From NCBI GenBank assembly GCA_002373875.1, contig DFKQ01000003.1, forward strand, positions 9,081 through 73,080: DNA of 64,000 nucleotides, written 5' to 3'. Origin of the DNA: Lachnospiraceae bacterium UBA3641. Its GTDB lineage: Bacteria > Bacillota > Clostridia > Lachnospirales > Lachnospiraceae. The notes under the pieces are model-generated. The model saw only the letters and a list, made by a program, of their open reading frames with translations, did no database searches and was not told where the DNA came from. The position numbers were made by a program, and so were the translations under genes. Positions 53,154-61,771 of the stretch are shown one piece after another (position 1 is the first letter of the stretch; every line of letters starts with the position of its first letter).

Positions 53154-54119
53154 ATGAAGGAAGTAAAGAGAGTAAATACTTTTTTTCTTATACTGGTGAT
53201 CCTGCATATTGCGGCCTCGCTTATCGTGTCGATGCTTGATATGCAGGCGGTAAGATTAGGAACCTTTTCATCGCTTATGCTTACGCAGATGCTGATACTG
53301 GTTCCTTCTTTTTTGTTTTTTTTAATATCAGGTTATGATATAGGAGAATGGATATCCTTTAAGAGGCTTAAGGCAGGGACGGTGGCACTTGTCGTGCTGT
53401 TTACCTTTCTTATCATGCCGCTTGTAAGCTTTATCAATGTTTTTTCCCAGCTCTTTACGGATAATACGGCAGTTGACCTGATAGGAGATGTGGCAGACAT
53501 TTCGCCCCTTATCACGGTTCTGATAGTCGGATTTATCGGCCCTTTTTGTGAGGAATTCACCTTCAGGGGCGTTATTTACGGGGGACTCAGGAGGTCAGGG
53601 TATCTGTGTGCGGCGGCAGCGGTTAACGGTATTTTTTTCGGACTCATGCACTTAAACCTTAACCAGTTTTCCTACGCTCTGGTTCTTGGCTTTGTCATGT
53701 CTCTTCTTGTTGAGGCGACGGGAAGCATATGGGCATCCGTCATTGCCCATGTTACAGTGAATACCTGGAATGCCGCAATGATGCTCATGCTTGATAAGAT
53801 GTATTCCGCAATGGGGATAGACGTATTTGAGGAAGCTGCGGGGGCTGTCACCACAGATGTCAAGTTATCTATGATGGGCGGGCTTATCGTTGTATCCGTG
53901 GTAACGACTCTGCTGGCAGCAGGTGTTTTTATAGGGCTTAGCTCCCATGAAGGCAGGCTTGACCATGTAAAGACCATTTTCAGGACAGGATCGCCTGCAG
54001 GAGAAGGCAGGGAAGGTGAGAAGAACCGGGTTATGACCCTGTCGGGCTATCTGGCAGCAGGCCTGTGTATCTTCGTCATTTTCTTTCTGGATAAGGTGAT
54101 CGGATATTTCAGCAGATAA
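53154..54119 (+). CDS. CPBP-family intramembrane metalloprotease
   Basis: A 321-residue membrane protein with about eight helices. The CPBP/Abi motifs are complete: EEFTFRGVIYGGLRRSG (Glu-Glu-x3-Arg), NGIFFGLMHLNLNQF (the His of motif 2) and SIWASVIAHVTVNTWNA (motif 3 His and Asn). In eukaryotes this family clips prenylated CAAX proteins; in bacteria it often processes peptides or acts in bacteriocin immunity. Substrate unknown. It starts 1 bp after the small upstream gene and is followed by a clear terminator shared with the convergent yjfB-like gene. Confidence 0.9.
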   Translation: MKEVKRVNTFFLILVILHIAASLIVSMLDMQAVRLGTFSSLMLTQMLILVPSFLFFLISGYDIGEWISFKRLKAGTVALVVLFTFLIMPLVSFINVFSQLFTDNTAVDLIGDVADISPLITVLIVGFIGPFCEEFTFRGVIYGGLRRSGYLCAAAAVNGIFFGLMHLNLNQFSYALVLGFVMSLLVEATGSIWASVIAHVTVNTWNAAMMLMLDKMYSAMGIDVFEEAAGAVTTDVKLSMMGGLIVVSVVTTLLAAGVFIGLSSHEGRLDHVKTIFRTGSPAGEGREGEKNRVMTLSGYLAAGLCIFVIFFLDKVIGYFSR

Positions 54120-54123
54120 AGAG

Positions 54124-54147
54124 AGCCCGGCTGTATAGCCGGGCCTT
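54124..54147. terminator. bidirectional terminator between CPBP and YjfB genes
   Basis: AGCCCGGCT (54124-54132) and AGCCGGGC (54137-54144) form a GC-rich stem with a GTAT loop, with TTCATTTCTTC after it on the plus strand and CTCTTTA on the minus strand. It separates two convergent genes. Confidence 0.75.
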
Positions 54148-54159
54148 CATTTCTTCGAC

Positions 54160-54357
54160 TTAAACGGACACATCAATGTTTCCGCCGATATCAGGGTTAA
54201 CGGACTGCTCCATCAGTACCTTGGTCATAGTATCACCTAATTCCTGAAAGGTATCCAGCTGCTTACTCAACATGGCAACCCCGAAATCGCCCATTACTTT
54301 GCTCTGCGACATAGCCATCGATAATGACGGTACATCCAACATAGGTGTAATTTCCAT
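54160..54357 (-). CDS. YjfB-family putative motility protein
   Basis: A 65-residue protein of the YjfB_motility family (PF14070): VPSLSMAMSQSKVMGDFGVA, MLSKQLDTFQELGDTMTKVL and the Asn/Pro-rich end VNPDIGGNIDVSV. Family members are small SigD-associated proteins of motile Firmicutes with unknown mechanism. GGAGGTGA precedes the ATG. An extended -10 (TGC TATACT) lies 106 bp upstream, and a structured segment (element F) fills the leader. Its presence suggests that the organism has flagella, although no flagellar gene is in the window. Confidence 0.88.
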   Translation of the reverse strand: MEITPMLDVPSLSMAMSQSKVMGDFGVAMLSKQLDTFQELGDTMTKVLMEQSVNPDIGGNIDVSV

Positions 54358-54383
54358 AGCTTCACCTCCATTTGAAACTACTG

Positions 54384-54451
54384 CTCATGCTCCGACAGGA
54401 GTATGAGAGCCCGCCGGCTTTGAGGCATCAAAAGAATCCGTAAGGATTCTT
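54384..54451 (+). repeat. element F, distant or look-alike copy in the yjfB leader
   Basis: On the plus strand, hairpin CTCATGCTCC-GACA-GGAGTATGAG (54384-54407), then a GC-rich stretch ending GAGGCATCAAA, then AAGAATCC-GTAA-GGATTCTT (54432-54451). Order and the last hairpin match copies A-D, but the core is different. It is antisense to the yjfB-like gene, whose leader it occupies. Confidence 0.5.
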
Positions 54452-54462
54452 ACTTTTAATAG

Positions 54463-54468
54463 AGTATA
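54463..54468 (-). promoter_or_regulatory. extended -10 of the yjfB-like gene
   Basis: On the minus strand TATACT (54468-54463) is preceded by TGC, an extended -10. TGGATA lies 17 bp upstream as a weak -35. A SigD-type sequence was not seen. Confidence 0.45.
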
Positions 54469-54531
54469 GCACATACAGTCACATTTATCCATATTTGCAG
54501 CATAAAATCTTTTGTAAAAATCAAACAAAAA

Positions 54532-56295
54532 TCAATGGATAAGCTTGTACATTTTAAACATATACCGGTCAAACCTGAATTCCGATATGTATTCGAGAGA
54601 GTAACCCTTCTCATCTATTTCCGACAGACAGCGCTCATATTCCCCACTTCCTTCATAATCATCAAGGACTGCAACCCATACATTATGATCCTGTGCGGCC
54701 TCTACGGCATCATCAAGACCTGTATGATCCGTAAGCCTGTTATCGTAGAAGGGCAGGCAGAGCGACAGTTCTTCCGACTCTTCAAGGGTATACAGGGCAT
54801 CGCCCTCAGATACATTGTGGCTGAGCCAGTCCGTAAGTTCCCTGACCCCAGGCGCGTACTCACTTGCGTAGGCAATGTTGTAGGCGTTTATGCCGATGAC
54901 GATCTCGATGATAACAATAAGGTATGCGGCCCATTTCTTAAGCGTGGCAGCCTCTTTTGCAAAGAAGAGCCACAGGGGTCCAAGGGCAAAGAAAAGATAC
55001 CGGTCCACGAAGATATTGGCTGTCATGAGCTTGCTAATGACGGTTCCGAATAAAAGAACGAGATAATAAAGAACAAAACAGTAGACAATATAATGGTCAC
55101 CCGGGGTTTTGTTCTTTCTTACAAGGGCTCTTATAAAGAGAAAGCCGGAAAGGGCAAGCAGCAGGATACTTAAGGGTGTGAAGCCTGTCGTGAAGGGATA
55201 CCTGCAGTATTTAATAAATACGGAAAGAGTCACATCCGGCATGGAAAAATAGCTGTTTACACTTTTTATCTGTTTGAGGGTGACTAACAGGCATGGAAAA
55301 TACAGGATGATGGTGGCAATAAGGCATATGAAGAAGGAACCAAGCCTTAAGGGGTGCTTCTCCTTATCCTTATCCTCCCTGTATTTATCGCTTTCACTGC
55401 AGGCATAGAGCAGAATAAAAAGATAAGTAAGTCCTGCCGTGACAAAGGCAAAATGATGGGAATATCCCGCAAGGACTGTCGATAAGGTAAGCATCATCCA
55501 GTTAAGGAACCGGGGACTGTTTACTGTTTCACCCGCAAAGATCCCGGCTGCTGTGGCAAACAGGAACCCCAGACTGTACATCCTTATCTCAACCCCGTAG
55601 AAGAACATGTTTGGCATGACTGTAAGGGCAAGGATGAAGATGCAGGAGGTAAGGGTTCCGTATCTTCTCCTTACGACCGTAGCGCCCAGGATCATGGTAA
55701 GGATCATGGGTACCGCGCTGGTCATCTTCATTACGGGAACGCTGTAGCCGAAGAAGTCGGTTGAGAGCTTTAAAAGGATGTTATAAAGAGGAGGCAGGGT
55801 ATCTGCCATCGACCGCCTTATAACCTCGGGCATATCGGCATTTACCAGAGAAGCGGTGAAGGCTTCATCCAGCCATACGTTATCATTAAAGGTGAGGGAA
55901 ATATATGTGAAACCGCCCAGGATAACAAGAAGCCACGGGATGAGGATGCCGGATACGCTTATATCCCTTTTTCCGTTATCTGTATTCTCCCCCGGTTCTG
56001 TTTTTTTATCCTTCTCTACCGGCCCGGTGTATGCCTCGATGGTATCCTTGACCGACAGATCAAGGTAAACGATGTCATCCTCAGGTTCCTCGGATTCCCT
56101 GTATACTTCATCACTGTAGAGATCATCGTCGGATCCTTCTGCGCTGATGTCTTCAATGCTGTCTGTATCTGTTATATCTTCAGCGGTATTTACCGTTTCC
56201 TTATCCTTTTTCATGCCTTCCTGTCTTTCCCGATACTGCTCATATGTATTCAGCAGGTTGATATTAGATTCTCCGCCTATTGTAACCATTTTCAT
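54532..56295 (-). CDS. GT39-like membrane glycosyltransferase with acidic cytoplasmic tail
   Basis: ATG 56295 (MKMVTIGGES) is preferred; longer readings extend into AT-rich upstream sequence. The 587-residue protein has an acidic N-terminal region of about 115 residues (DITDTDSIEDISAEGSDDDL), then about 11-12 membrane helices. The first outside loop, DNVWLDEAFTASLVNADMPE then ADTLPPLYNILLKL, has the WLDEA and D-x-PPLYN motifs of dolichyl-phosphate-mannose-type (GT39/ArnT-like) transferases, with EIRMYSLGFLF later. These transfer a sugar from a polyprenyl phosphate to protein or lipid outside the membrane. The acceptor is unknown. The long acidic tail is unusual and may bind a partner. Confidence 0.8.
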   Translation of the reverse strand: MKMVTIGGESNINLLNTYEQYRERQEGMKKDKETVNTAEDITDTDSIEDISAEGSDDDLYSDEVYRESEEPEDDIVYLDLSVKDTIEAYTGPVEKDKKTEPGENTDNGKRDISVSGILIPWLLVILGGFTYISLTFNDNVWLDEAFTASLVNADMPEVIRRSMADTLPPLYNILLKLSTDFFGYSVPVMKMTSAVPMILTMILGATVVRRRYGTLTSCIFILALTVMPNMFFYGVEIRMYSLGFLFATAAGIFAGETVNSPRFLNWMMLTLSTVLAGYSHHFAFVTAGLTYLFILLYACSESDKYREDKDKEKHPLRLGSFFICLIATIILYFPCLLVTLKQIKSVNSYFSMPDVTLSVFIKYCRYPFTTGFTPLSILLLALSGFLFIRALVRKNKTPGDHYIVYCFVLYYLVLLFGTVISKLMTANIFVDRYLFFALGPLWLFFAKEAATLKKWAAYLIVIIEIVIGINAYNIAYASEYAPGVRELTDWLSHNVSEGDALYTLEESEELSLCLPFYDNRLTDHTGLDDAVEAAQDHNVWVAVLDDYEGSGEYERCLSEIDEKGYSLEYISEFRFDRYMFKMYKLIH

Positions 56296-56415
56296 TCTTC
56301 TTTTCAATGATTGGGCATATTTCACAAAAAATGTTACGGAAAAGTAACTTAATGCCTTTATTTTTTGGTAGGTTTGTATTAGAATATCTGTATGTATGGG
56401 TAAAGGAGAGGGATT

Positions 56416-57504
56416 ATGATTTCTAACCAAATTCTGCAGACCACCGTCGATGGGCTGAAGAACATTACGAAGATGGAATTGGGGGTAATAGATACCGAGG
56501 GCAAGATTCTGGCAGCAACCTTTAAGGAGCCGGTTGAATTCAAGGCGGCCGCAGCTAACTTTACCTCATCGCCCGCGGACAGTCAGGAGATCCAGGGACA
56601 TCAGTTTTTCAAGGTTTATGATGAGCTTCAGCTTGAATATATAGTGGTTGCGCAGGGAGGGTCGGAGAATGCCTATACCGTAGGGAAGATCGCTTCCTTC
56701 CAGATACAGAACCTGCTGGTTGCATACAAGGAGAGGTTCGATAAGGATAACTTCATCAAGAACCTCCTGCTTGACAACCTTCTTCTGGTTGATATCTATA
56801 ACAGGTCCCAGAAGCTCAGGATCGAGACGGATGCACGAAGGATAGCCATAGTGGCGGAAGCGGTAAACGATAAGGAGAATAATTCACTCGAGGCTGTGAG
56901 GAGTCTTTTTGCGGGAAGGACGAAGGACTTTATCACGGCGGTTGATGAAGACAATATAATAGTCATCCGTGACATGGCACAGGGAGAGGATTATGAGGAT
57001 GTTGCCAGGGCGGCGAATCAGATATACGATCTCTTTGTTGCCAAGGGTCATAAGAACCTGCATGTGTCCTACGGAACGATAGTCGGTGAGATAAGAGAGG
57101 TGAGCCGGTCGTATAAGGAAGCCAAGATGGCCCTTGACGTAGGTAAGATCTTCTTCGATGAGAGAAGCGTCATCGCATACAGTGAGCTGGGTATAGGGCG
57201 ATTGATCTATCAGCTTCCTATACCACTGTGTAAGATGTTCATAAAGGAGATATTCGACGGCAAGTCCCCGGATGATTTTGACGAGGAGACGATCACCACC
57301 ATTAACAAGTTCTTCGAGAACAGCCTTAATGTATCGGAGACCAGCCGGCAGCTCTATATACACAGGAATACGCTGGTTTACAGGCTTGACAAGCTGCAGA
57401 AGACAACGGGTCTGGATCTTAGGGTGTTTGAAGATGCCATTACATTCAAGATAGCGTTAATGGTTGTTAAATATATGAAATACATGGAGGATTTTGATTT
57501 CTAA
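56416..57504 (+). CDS. CdaR/PucR-type transcriptional regulator
   Basis: A 362-residue regulator. The N-terminal sensing region (residues 1-130) resembles the diacid-recognition domain of CdaR (MISNQILQTTVDGLKNITKM, VVAQGGSENAYTVGKIASFQ). A GGDEF-like middle region follows, and the C-terminal HTH_30 is typical: FFENSLNVSETSRQLYIHRN then TLVYRLDKLQKTTGLDLRVF. Such proteins respond to sugar acids or related metabolites and usually activate transport or catabolic genes. No target is obvious, since the next genes are ftsEX. AAAGGAGAGG precedes the ATG. It is divergent from the GT39-like gene. Confidence 0.87.
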   Translation: MISNQILQTTVDGLKNITKMELGVIDTEGKILAATFKEPVEFKAAAANFTSSPADSQEIQGHQFFKVYDELQLEYIVVAQGGSENAYTVGKIASFQIQNLLVAYKERFDKDNFIKNLLLDNLLLVDIYNRSQKLRIETDARRIAIVAEAVNDKENNSLEAVRSLFAGRTKDFITAVDEDNIIVIRDMAQGEDYEDVARAANQIYDLFVAKGHKNLHVSYGTIVGEIREVSRSYKEAKMALDVGKIFFDERSVIAYSELGIGRLIYQLPIPLCKMFIKEIFDGKSPDDFDEETITTINKFFENSLNVSETSRQLYIHRNTLVYRLDKLQKTTGLDLRVFEDAITFKIALMVVKYMKYMEDFDF

Positions 57505-57542
57505 ATTCAGGTTTTTTATTGTTTGGAGGGAGGGAAGTATAA

Positions 57543-58232
57543 ATGATCACACTTGAGAACGTCAGCAAGAGCTATACCAATGATGGTATGCCTGCACTTA
57601 ATAACGTGAGTCTGCACATTGATAAGGGAGAATTCGTATTTATAGTAGGCGATTCGGGTTCGGGTAAGTCGACCATGATAAAGTTACTGCTCAGGGAGCT
57701 TACCCCCACGAGCGGCCGCATTATTGTCAATAATTTCGATCTGGCAAAGTTAAGGAGGCGTAAGATACCCAAGTACAGGAGAAACATAGGAGTCGTGTTC
57801 CAGGACTTCCGCCTGCTTAAGGACCGCAACGTTTACGAAAACGTGGCCTTTGCCCAGCGTGTAATAGAAGTACCCACAAGACAGATCAAGAAAAATGTTC
57901 CCGCCATGTTATCACTGGTAGGACTGCCAGAAAAATACAGGAGCAAGACCAAGGAGCTCTCCGGTGGTGAGCAGCAGAGGGTTGCCCTTGCAAGGGCCCT
58001 TGTAAACAATCCACCGATACTGCTCGCGGATGAGCCCACAGGTAACCTTGATCCCAGGAACTCCTGGGAGATAATGAAGCTCCTTGAGGAGATAAACCGC
58101 AGGGGAACTACGGTTGTGGTGGTTACCCATAACAGGGAGATAGTTAACGCCATGCGCAAGCGGGTTATCACTGTTAAGAAGGGTATAATAGTCAGTGACG
58201 AGGAGAAGGGTGAGTATATAGATGAAGATTAG
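57543..58232 (+). CDS. ftsE: cell-division ATP-binding protein FtsE
   Basis: A 229-residue ABC ATPase. Walker A GDSGSGKSTMIKLLLREL is at residues 36-53, with signature LSGGEQQRVALARALVN, Walker B ILLADEPTGNLDP and switch HisVVTHNRE. The N-terminus MITLENVSKSYTNDGMPALN and the FtsE-typical VVFQDFRLLKDRNVYENVAF identify the subfamily. It drives conformational change in FtsX that activates peptidoglycan hydrolases outside the cell. It overlaps ftsX by 11 bp, and a coiled-coil hydrolase gene follows, completing the module. Confidence 0.95.
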   Translation: MITLENVSKSYTNDGMPALNNVSLHIDKGEFVFIVGDSGSGKSTMIKLLLRELTPTSGRIIVNNFDLAKLRRRKIPKYRRNIGVVFQDFRLLKDRNVYENVAFAQRVIEVPTRQIKKNVPAMLSLVGLPEKYRSKTKELSGGEQQRVALARALVNNPPILLADEPTGNLDPRNSWEIMKLLEEINRRGTTVVVVTHNREIVNAMRKRVITVKKGIIVSDEEKGEYIDED

Positions 58233-59121
58233 TACTTTTGTTTTTACTTTTAAGCAGGGATTTAAGAATATATTCAGGAATAAGATATTCTCGCTTGCCA
58301 CCATAGCGACTATCGCGGCATGCATTTTCCTGTTCGGAGTTTTTTATTCGGTTGTTGAAAATGTAAGGTATTCCATAGAGAAGGCTGAGACCAATGTGGC
58401 GGTAACTGTTTTCTTCGATGAAGACATTACTGAGGCAAGAATACAGGAGATCGGTGATATGATACGGTCGCGTCCGGAGGTGGCATCCGTCGAATTCGTA
58501 TCGGCCGCAGAGGCCTGGGAAACATTCAAGTTGGATTACCTGGGTGAATATGCTGACGGTTATGAAGGAGACAATCCCCTTGAGGGAAGCGAGAACTTCG
58601 AGATATATTTAAGGGATGTATCGAAGCAGACCGAGCTGGTAAACTATCTGGGGACCGTACAGGGAATACGTGAGATCAACCATTCGGATGTTACGGCCAA
58701 CATCCTTACCCAGTTTAACAGGCTCTTAAGCTACGTTTCACTGGGTATCATAGGTATACTGCTTGCGGTTTCACTTTTCCTTATAAGCAATACGGTAGCC
58801 ATGGGTATCGCAGTCCGCAGGGAGGAGATCGGGATCATGAAGCTTATAGGGGCGACTGATTTCGTGGTAAGGTCACCCTTCCTGATAGAGGGTATCCTGT
58901 TAGGTATAATAGGAGCGGCCATTCCGCTTGTTGCCGTGTATTTTATCTATAACAACATCATCATTTATGCTTCGCAGCAGTTCGCGATCCTTAATGATCT
59001 GATGCAGTTTAAAACAGCAAGGGAGATATTCTCGGTGCTTATTCCGGTTGCCATTTTCCTTGGAATAGGACTTGGCTTCCTGGGAAGCCTTATCACAGTA
59101 AGGAAGCATTTGAGAGTATGA
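58222..59121 (+). CDS. ftsX: cell-division protein FtsX
   Basis: A 299-residue membrane protein with the FtsX plan: short cytoplasmic start, helix 1 (about 22-45), a large extracellular domain (about 50-170, EKAETNVAVTVFFDEDITEA, NFEIYLRDVSKQTELVNYLG), then three helices in the C-terminal half with RREEIGIMKLIGATDFVVRS between them. The outer loop binds the coiled coil of PcsB/EnvC-type partners. The M23 peptidase with such a coiled coil is encoded 46 bp downstream. Overlap with ftsE implies coupled translation. Confidence 0.94.
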   Translation: MKISTFVFTFKQGFKNIFRNKIFSLATIATIAACIFLFGVFYSVVENVRYSIEKAETNVAVTVFFDEDITEARIQEIGDMIRSRPEVASVEFVSAAEAWETFKLDYLGEYADGYEGDNPLEGSENFEIYLRDVSKQTELVNYLGTVQGIREINHSDVTANILTQFNRLLSYVSLGIIGILLAVSLFLISNTVAMGIAVRREEIGIMKLIGATDFVVRSPFLIEGILLGIIGAAIPLVAVYFIYNNIIIYASQQFAILNDLMQFKTAREIFSVLIPVAIFLGIGLGFLGSLITVRKHLRV

Positions 59122-59167
59122 TCATAGATCATAAGGGGAGGGGAGGGCTCTTTATAAGGGGAAAGAT

Positions 59168-60403
59168 ATGAAGGGGAAAACATGCGTTAAGAGGGTAATC
59201 GCAGTTTTGATGATGATCGCTTTAACGGCTGAGTTGCCAACGGCACCCATGCCGTTATTTGTGCGTGCAGAGACTCTTACCAACGATCTTATCAAGCAGA
59301 GTGAGAAGGAGAAGGAAGGGGCTGAGAAGTCACGCGCCCAGCTTAAGAAGGGACTGACTGATGTTAAGCAGTTGATCGCAGATCTCGAATCCGCCAAGGG
59401 AGAGCTGGAAACATATATAGTAAAGCTTGACGGGGATCTTACTATCATAGAAGAGAATATTGATATGCTGTCGGATGAGCTTGACAGGAAGCAGAAGGAG
59501 ATAGACGAAACCAAGCTTGAACTGGAGGATGCAATCTGGCAGAGTCAGCAGCAGTACGGGCTTATGAAGAAGAGGATCCAGTTCGTTTATGAGAAGGGTC
59601 AGACATCAAACATAGAAATGGTGCTGAACGCCACGTCTTTTGCCGACTTTCTGAACAGGGCCGAGTATGTCAGCAAGCTGTCGGATTACGATCAGAAGAT
59701 GCTCGACAGTTATGTCGAGACGACCCAGAAGATAACGGACATTAAGACAGAGCTTGAAAGAGAAGAGGCTGAGCTTGAAAAGGATAAGAGTGACCTTGAG
59801 TCCGAGCAGGCAGCCCTTGAGGAACTGATATCCCAGAAGGAAATACAGATAAAGACATATCAGACGGACATTAACAACAAGGAAGAGGCAGTTAAGGAAT
59901 ATGAGGCAGAAATAGCGGCCCAGGATGAGATAATAAAAACACTGGAGAACAGGATAGCCGAGGAGAGGAAGAGGCTGGAAGCCGAGAATAAAAAGCTTCG
60001 AAGCTATGACGGCGGCATGTTCACCTTCCCATGTCCCTCATATACAAGGATATCGGATGATTTCGGAATGAGGATGCACCCGACTCTTCATGTGGAGAAA
60101 TTCCACAACGGTATCGATCTTGCAGCACCATCAGGTTCGCCCATTCTGGCTGCATACGACGGGGATGTTGTGGGGGCCGGTTATTCTTCAAGCATGGGCA
60201 ATTATGTAATGATAGACCATGGTGACAGCCTGATCACAATTTACATGCATGCATCCAAGCTGTATGTTTCAACCGGTCAGACGGTAAGCAAGGGTCAGAA
60301 AATAGCGGCCGTGGGTTCAACAGGCCGCAGCACAGGACCGCACCTGCACTTCGGAGTAAGACAGAACGGGGATTATGTAAGTCCCTGGAAGTTTTTGAAA
60401 TAA
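59168..60403 (+). CDS. coiled-coil M23 (LytM) peptidoglycan endopeptidase, FtsEX partner
   Basis: A 411-residue secreted protein with a signal peptide (to about residue 35, FVRAE). A long coiled coil (about 38-280) includes the PcsB-type segment FVYEKGQTSNIEMVLNATSF then ADFLNRAEYVSKLSDYDQKM. The M23 domain (about 290-411) is intact: HNGIDLAAPSG, MIDHGDSLITIYMHASKL and the HxH in GPHLHFGVRQNG bind zinc. It cleaves peptide cross-bridges at the septum when triggered by FtsEX. Gene order ftsE-ftsX-hydrolase supports this. Repeat copy D follows. Confidence 0.92.
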   Translation: MKGKTCVKRVIAVLMMIALTAELPTAPMPLFVRAETLTNDLIKQSEKEKEGAEKSRAQLKKGLTDVKQLIADLESAKGELETYIVKLDGDLTIIEENIDMLSDELDRKQKEIDETKLELEDAIWQSQQQYGLMKKRIQFVYEKGQTSNIEMVLNATSFADFLNRAEYVSKLSDYDQKMLDSYVETTQKITDIKTELEREEAELEKDKSDLESEQAALEELISQKEIQIKTYQTDINNKEEAVKEYEAEIAAQDEIIKTLENRIAEERKRLEAENKKLRSYDGGMFTFPCPSYTRISDDFGMRMHPTLHVEKFHNGIDLAAPSGSPILAAYDGDVVGAGYSSSMGNYVMIDHGDSLITIYMHASKLYVSTGQTVSKGQKIAAVGSTGRSTGPHLHFGVRQNGDYVSPWKFLK

Positions 60404-60490
60404 ATCATGAGGGGTACCGTCGAAGACGGTGGAGTCCTTATGATGCCTTAGCGGCGAGCGTATTCAAAAGAAATACGAAGTATTTCTTAC
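60404..60490 (+). repeat. two-hairpin dispersed element, copy D
   Basis: Hairpin 1 is ATCATGAGG (from 60404) with TCCTTATGAT (60435-60444), allowing G-T pairs, with a perfect inner stem ACCGTC-GAA-GACGGT (60416-60430). The core GCCTTAGCGGCGAGCGTAT is at 60445-60463. Hairpin 2 is AAGAAATAC-GAA-GTATTTCTT (60468-60488). It lies between the M23 and ctpA genes. Confidence 0.88.
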
Positions 60491-60513
60491 TTTGTAGACC
60501 ATAAGGAGGAACA

Positions 60514-61758
60514 ATGACAGATAATGAAAGCAAGAGCCTTGTAAATAAGGGACGTTTACAGGGCTTTCTGATAACCTTTGCGGTTATGATGATCCTTTTT
60601 ATCCTGATGGGAACCGTATTCGCTTTTGCTATGTTCGGGAGCGGAAAATTCAATTCGGCACTGCTCTACGGCAAGCCATCCGATTCGATAATAGACAAGC
60701 ATACTGAGCAGAAGCTTGATACACTTCAGTCGATAATCGAGAAAAACTATCTGTCGGATTACAGCAGGGAAGACCTTGAGAACGGACTCTACAAGGGTCT
60801 CATGGAGGGACTTAACGATCCTTACTCGGTGTATTACACCAGTGATGAATATAATGAACTCACAGAGGATTCGGAAGGTGTCTTTGAGGGTATAGGCGCA
60901 TATCTGTCCCAGGATCCCGAGACCAAGGTGGTAACGGTTACAAGACCGATACCGGATTCGCCGGCCGAGAAGGCAGGAATACTTGCGGGAGATGTCGTTG
61001 TCGAAGTGGATCATGAGAATGTGGAAGGAGATGACCTTAACATAACGGTAGCCAAGATCCGGGGCAAGGCCGGTACCAAGGTAAATATCGGGGTTAAGCG
61101 TGAAGGCAGAGACGGGGTGATCCGTTATGATATCGTAAGGGCCAAGGTTGAGTCCATGACGGTTGACTCGAAGATGCTTGATAACAGTATAGGTTATATA
61201 CAGGTTATGGAATTCGACGATATAACTGGTAAGCAGTTCGCCAAGGCTCTTAATGAGTTAAGGCGTGAGGAGATGCGGGGACTTATCGTAGACCTTCGTG
61301 ATAATCCCGGAGGAAGCGTACAAACCTGTGTGGAGATAGCCGATGAGCTTCTTCCCGAAGGTATGATAGTATATACTGAGGAGAAGGACGGTACCAGGGA
61401 TGAGTATACATCATCCGGGGACAATTATTACGACGGGCCCCTTGTACTTCTGGTAAACGGTAATTCCGCTTCAGCTTCAGAGATCGTGACAGGCGCGGTC
61501 AAGGACTACGGTATCGGAACGGTTCTTGGAACCACCACGTACGGCAAGGGCATAGTACAGAGGATACTTCCCTTAGGCGACGGTACTGGTGTTAAGCTTA
61601 CGATAGCCAATTACTTTACACCAAAGGGCAATAATATTCATGGAATAGGTATTGAGCCGGATGAAGAGCTGGAGCTTGATGTTGACGCGTATCTTGAGGA
61701 TGGCTCTGACAATCAGCTTGACAGGGCAGTGGAAATAATCGAAGAGAAATTAAAGTGA
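60514..61758 (+). CDS. C-terminal processing peptidase (S41 family, CtpA/CtpB)
   Basis: A 414-residue membrane-anchored protease. One N-terminal helix (about residues 12-38) is followed by a tail-specific protease start (LEKNYLSDYS-like ENGLYKGLMEGLNDPYSVYY). A PDZ domain (about 120-200, VTRPIPDSPAEKAGILAGDV) comes next, then the S41 catalytic core GYIQVMEFDDITGKQFAKAL, LRDNPGGSVQTCVEIADELL, Ser in NGNSASASEI (about 316-325) and Lys in TTYGKGIVQR. It trims or degrades extracytoplasmic proteins; CtpA-type enzymes often control wall hydrolases such as the M23 protein upstream. AAGGAGG precedes the ATG. Confidence 0.93.
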   Translation: MTDNESKSLVNKGRLQGFLITFAVMMILFILMGTVFAFAMFGSGKFNSALLYGKPSDSIIDKHTEQKLDTLQSIIEKNYLSDYSREDLENGLYKGLMEGLNDPYSVYYTSDEYNELTEDSEGVFEGIGAYLSQDPETKVVTVTRPIPDSPAEKAGILAGDVVVEVDHENVEGDDLNITVAKIRGKAGTKVNIGVKREGRDGVIRYDIVRAKVESMTVDSKMLDNSIGYIQVMEFDDITGKQFAKALNELRREEMRGLIVDLRDNPGGSVQTCVEIADELLPEGMIVYTEEKDGTRDEYTSSGDNYYDGPLVLLVNGNSASASEIVTGAVKDYGIGTVLGTTTYGKGIVQRILPLGDGTGVKLTIANYFTPKGNNIHGIGIEPDEELELDVDAYLEDGSDNQLDRAVEIIEEKLK

Positions 61759-61771
61759 TCAGGTGATCTGT

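Noticed and set aside
54358..54460. Cyclic-di-GMP riboswitch in the yjfB leader
   Set aside because: The conserved GEMM-I segments (CACGCA...GGCAAACC and the GGUAGC tetraloop-receptor region) were not found.
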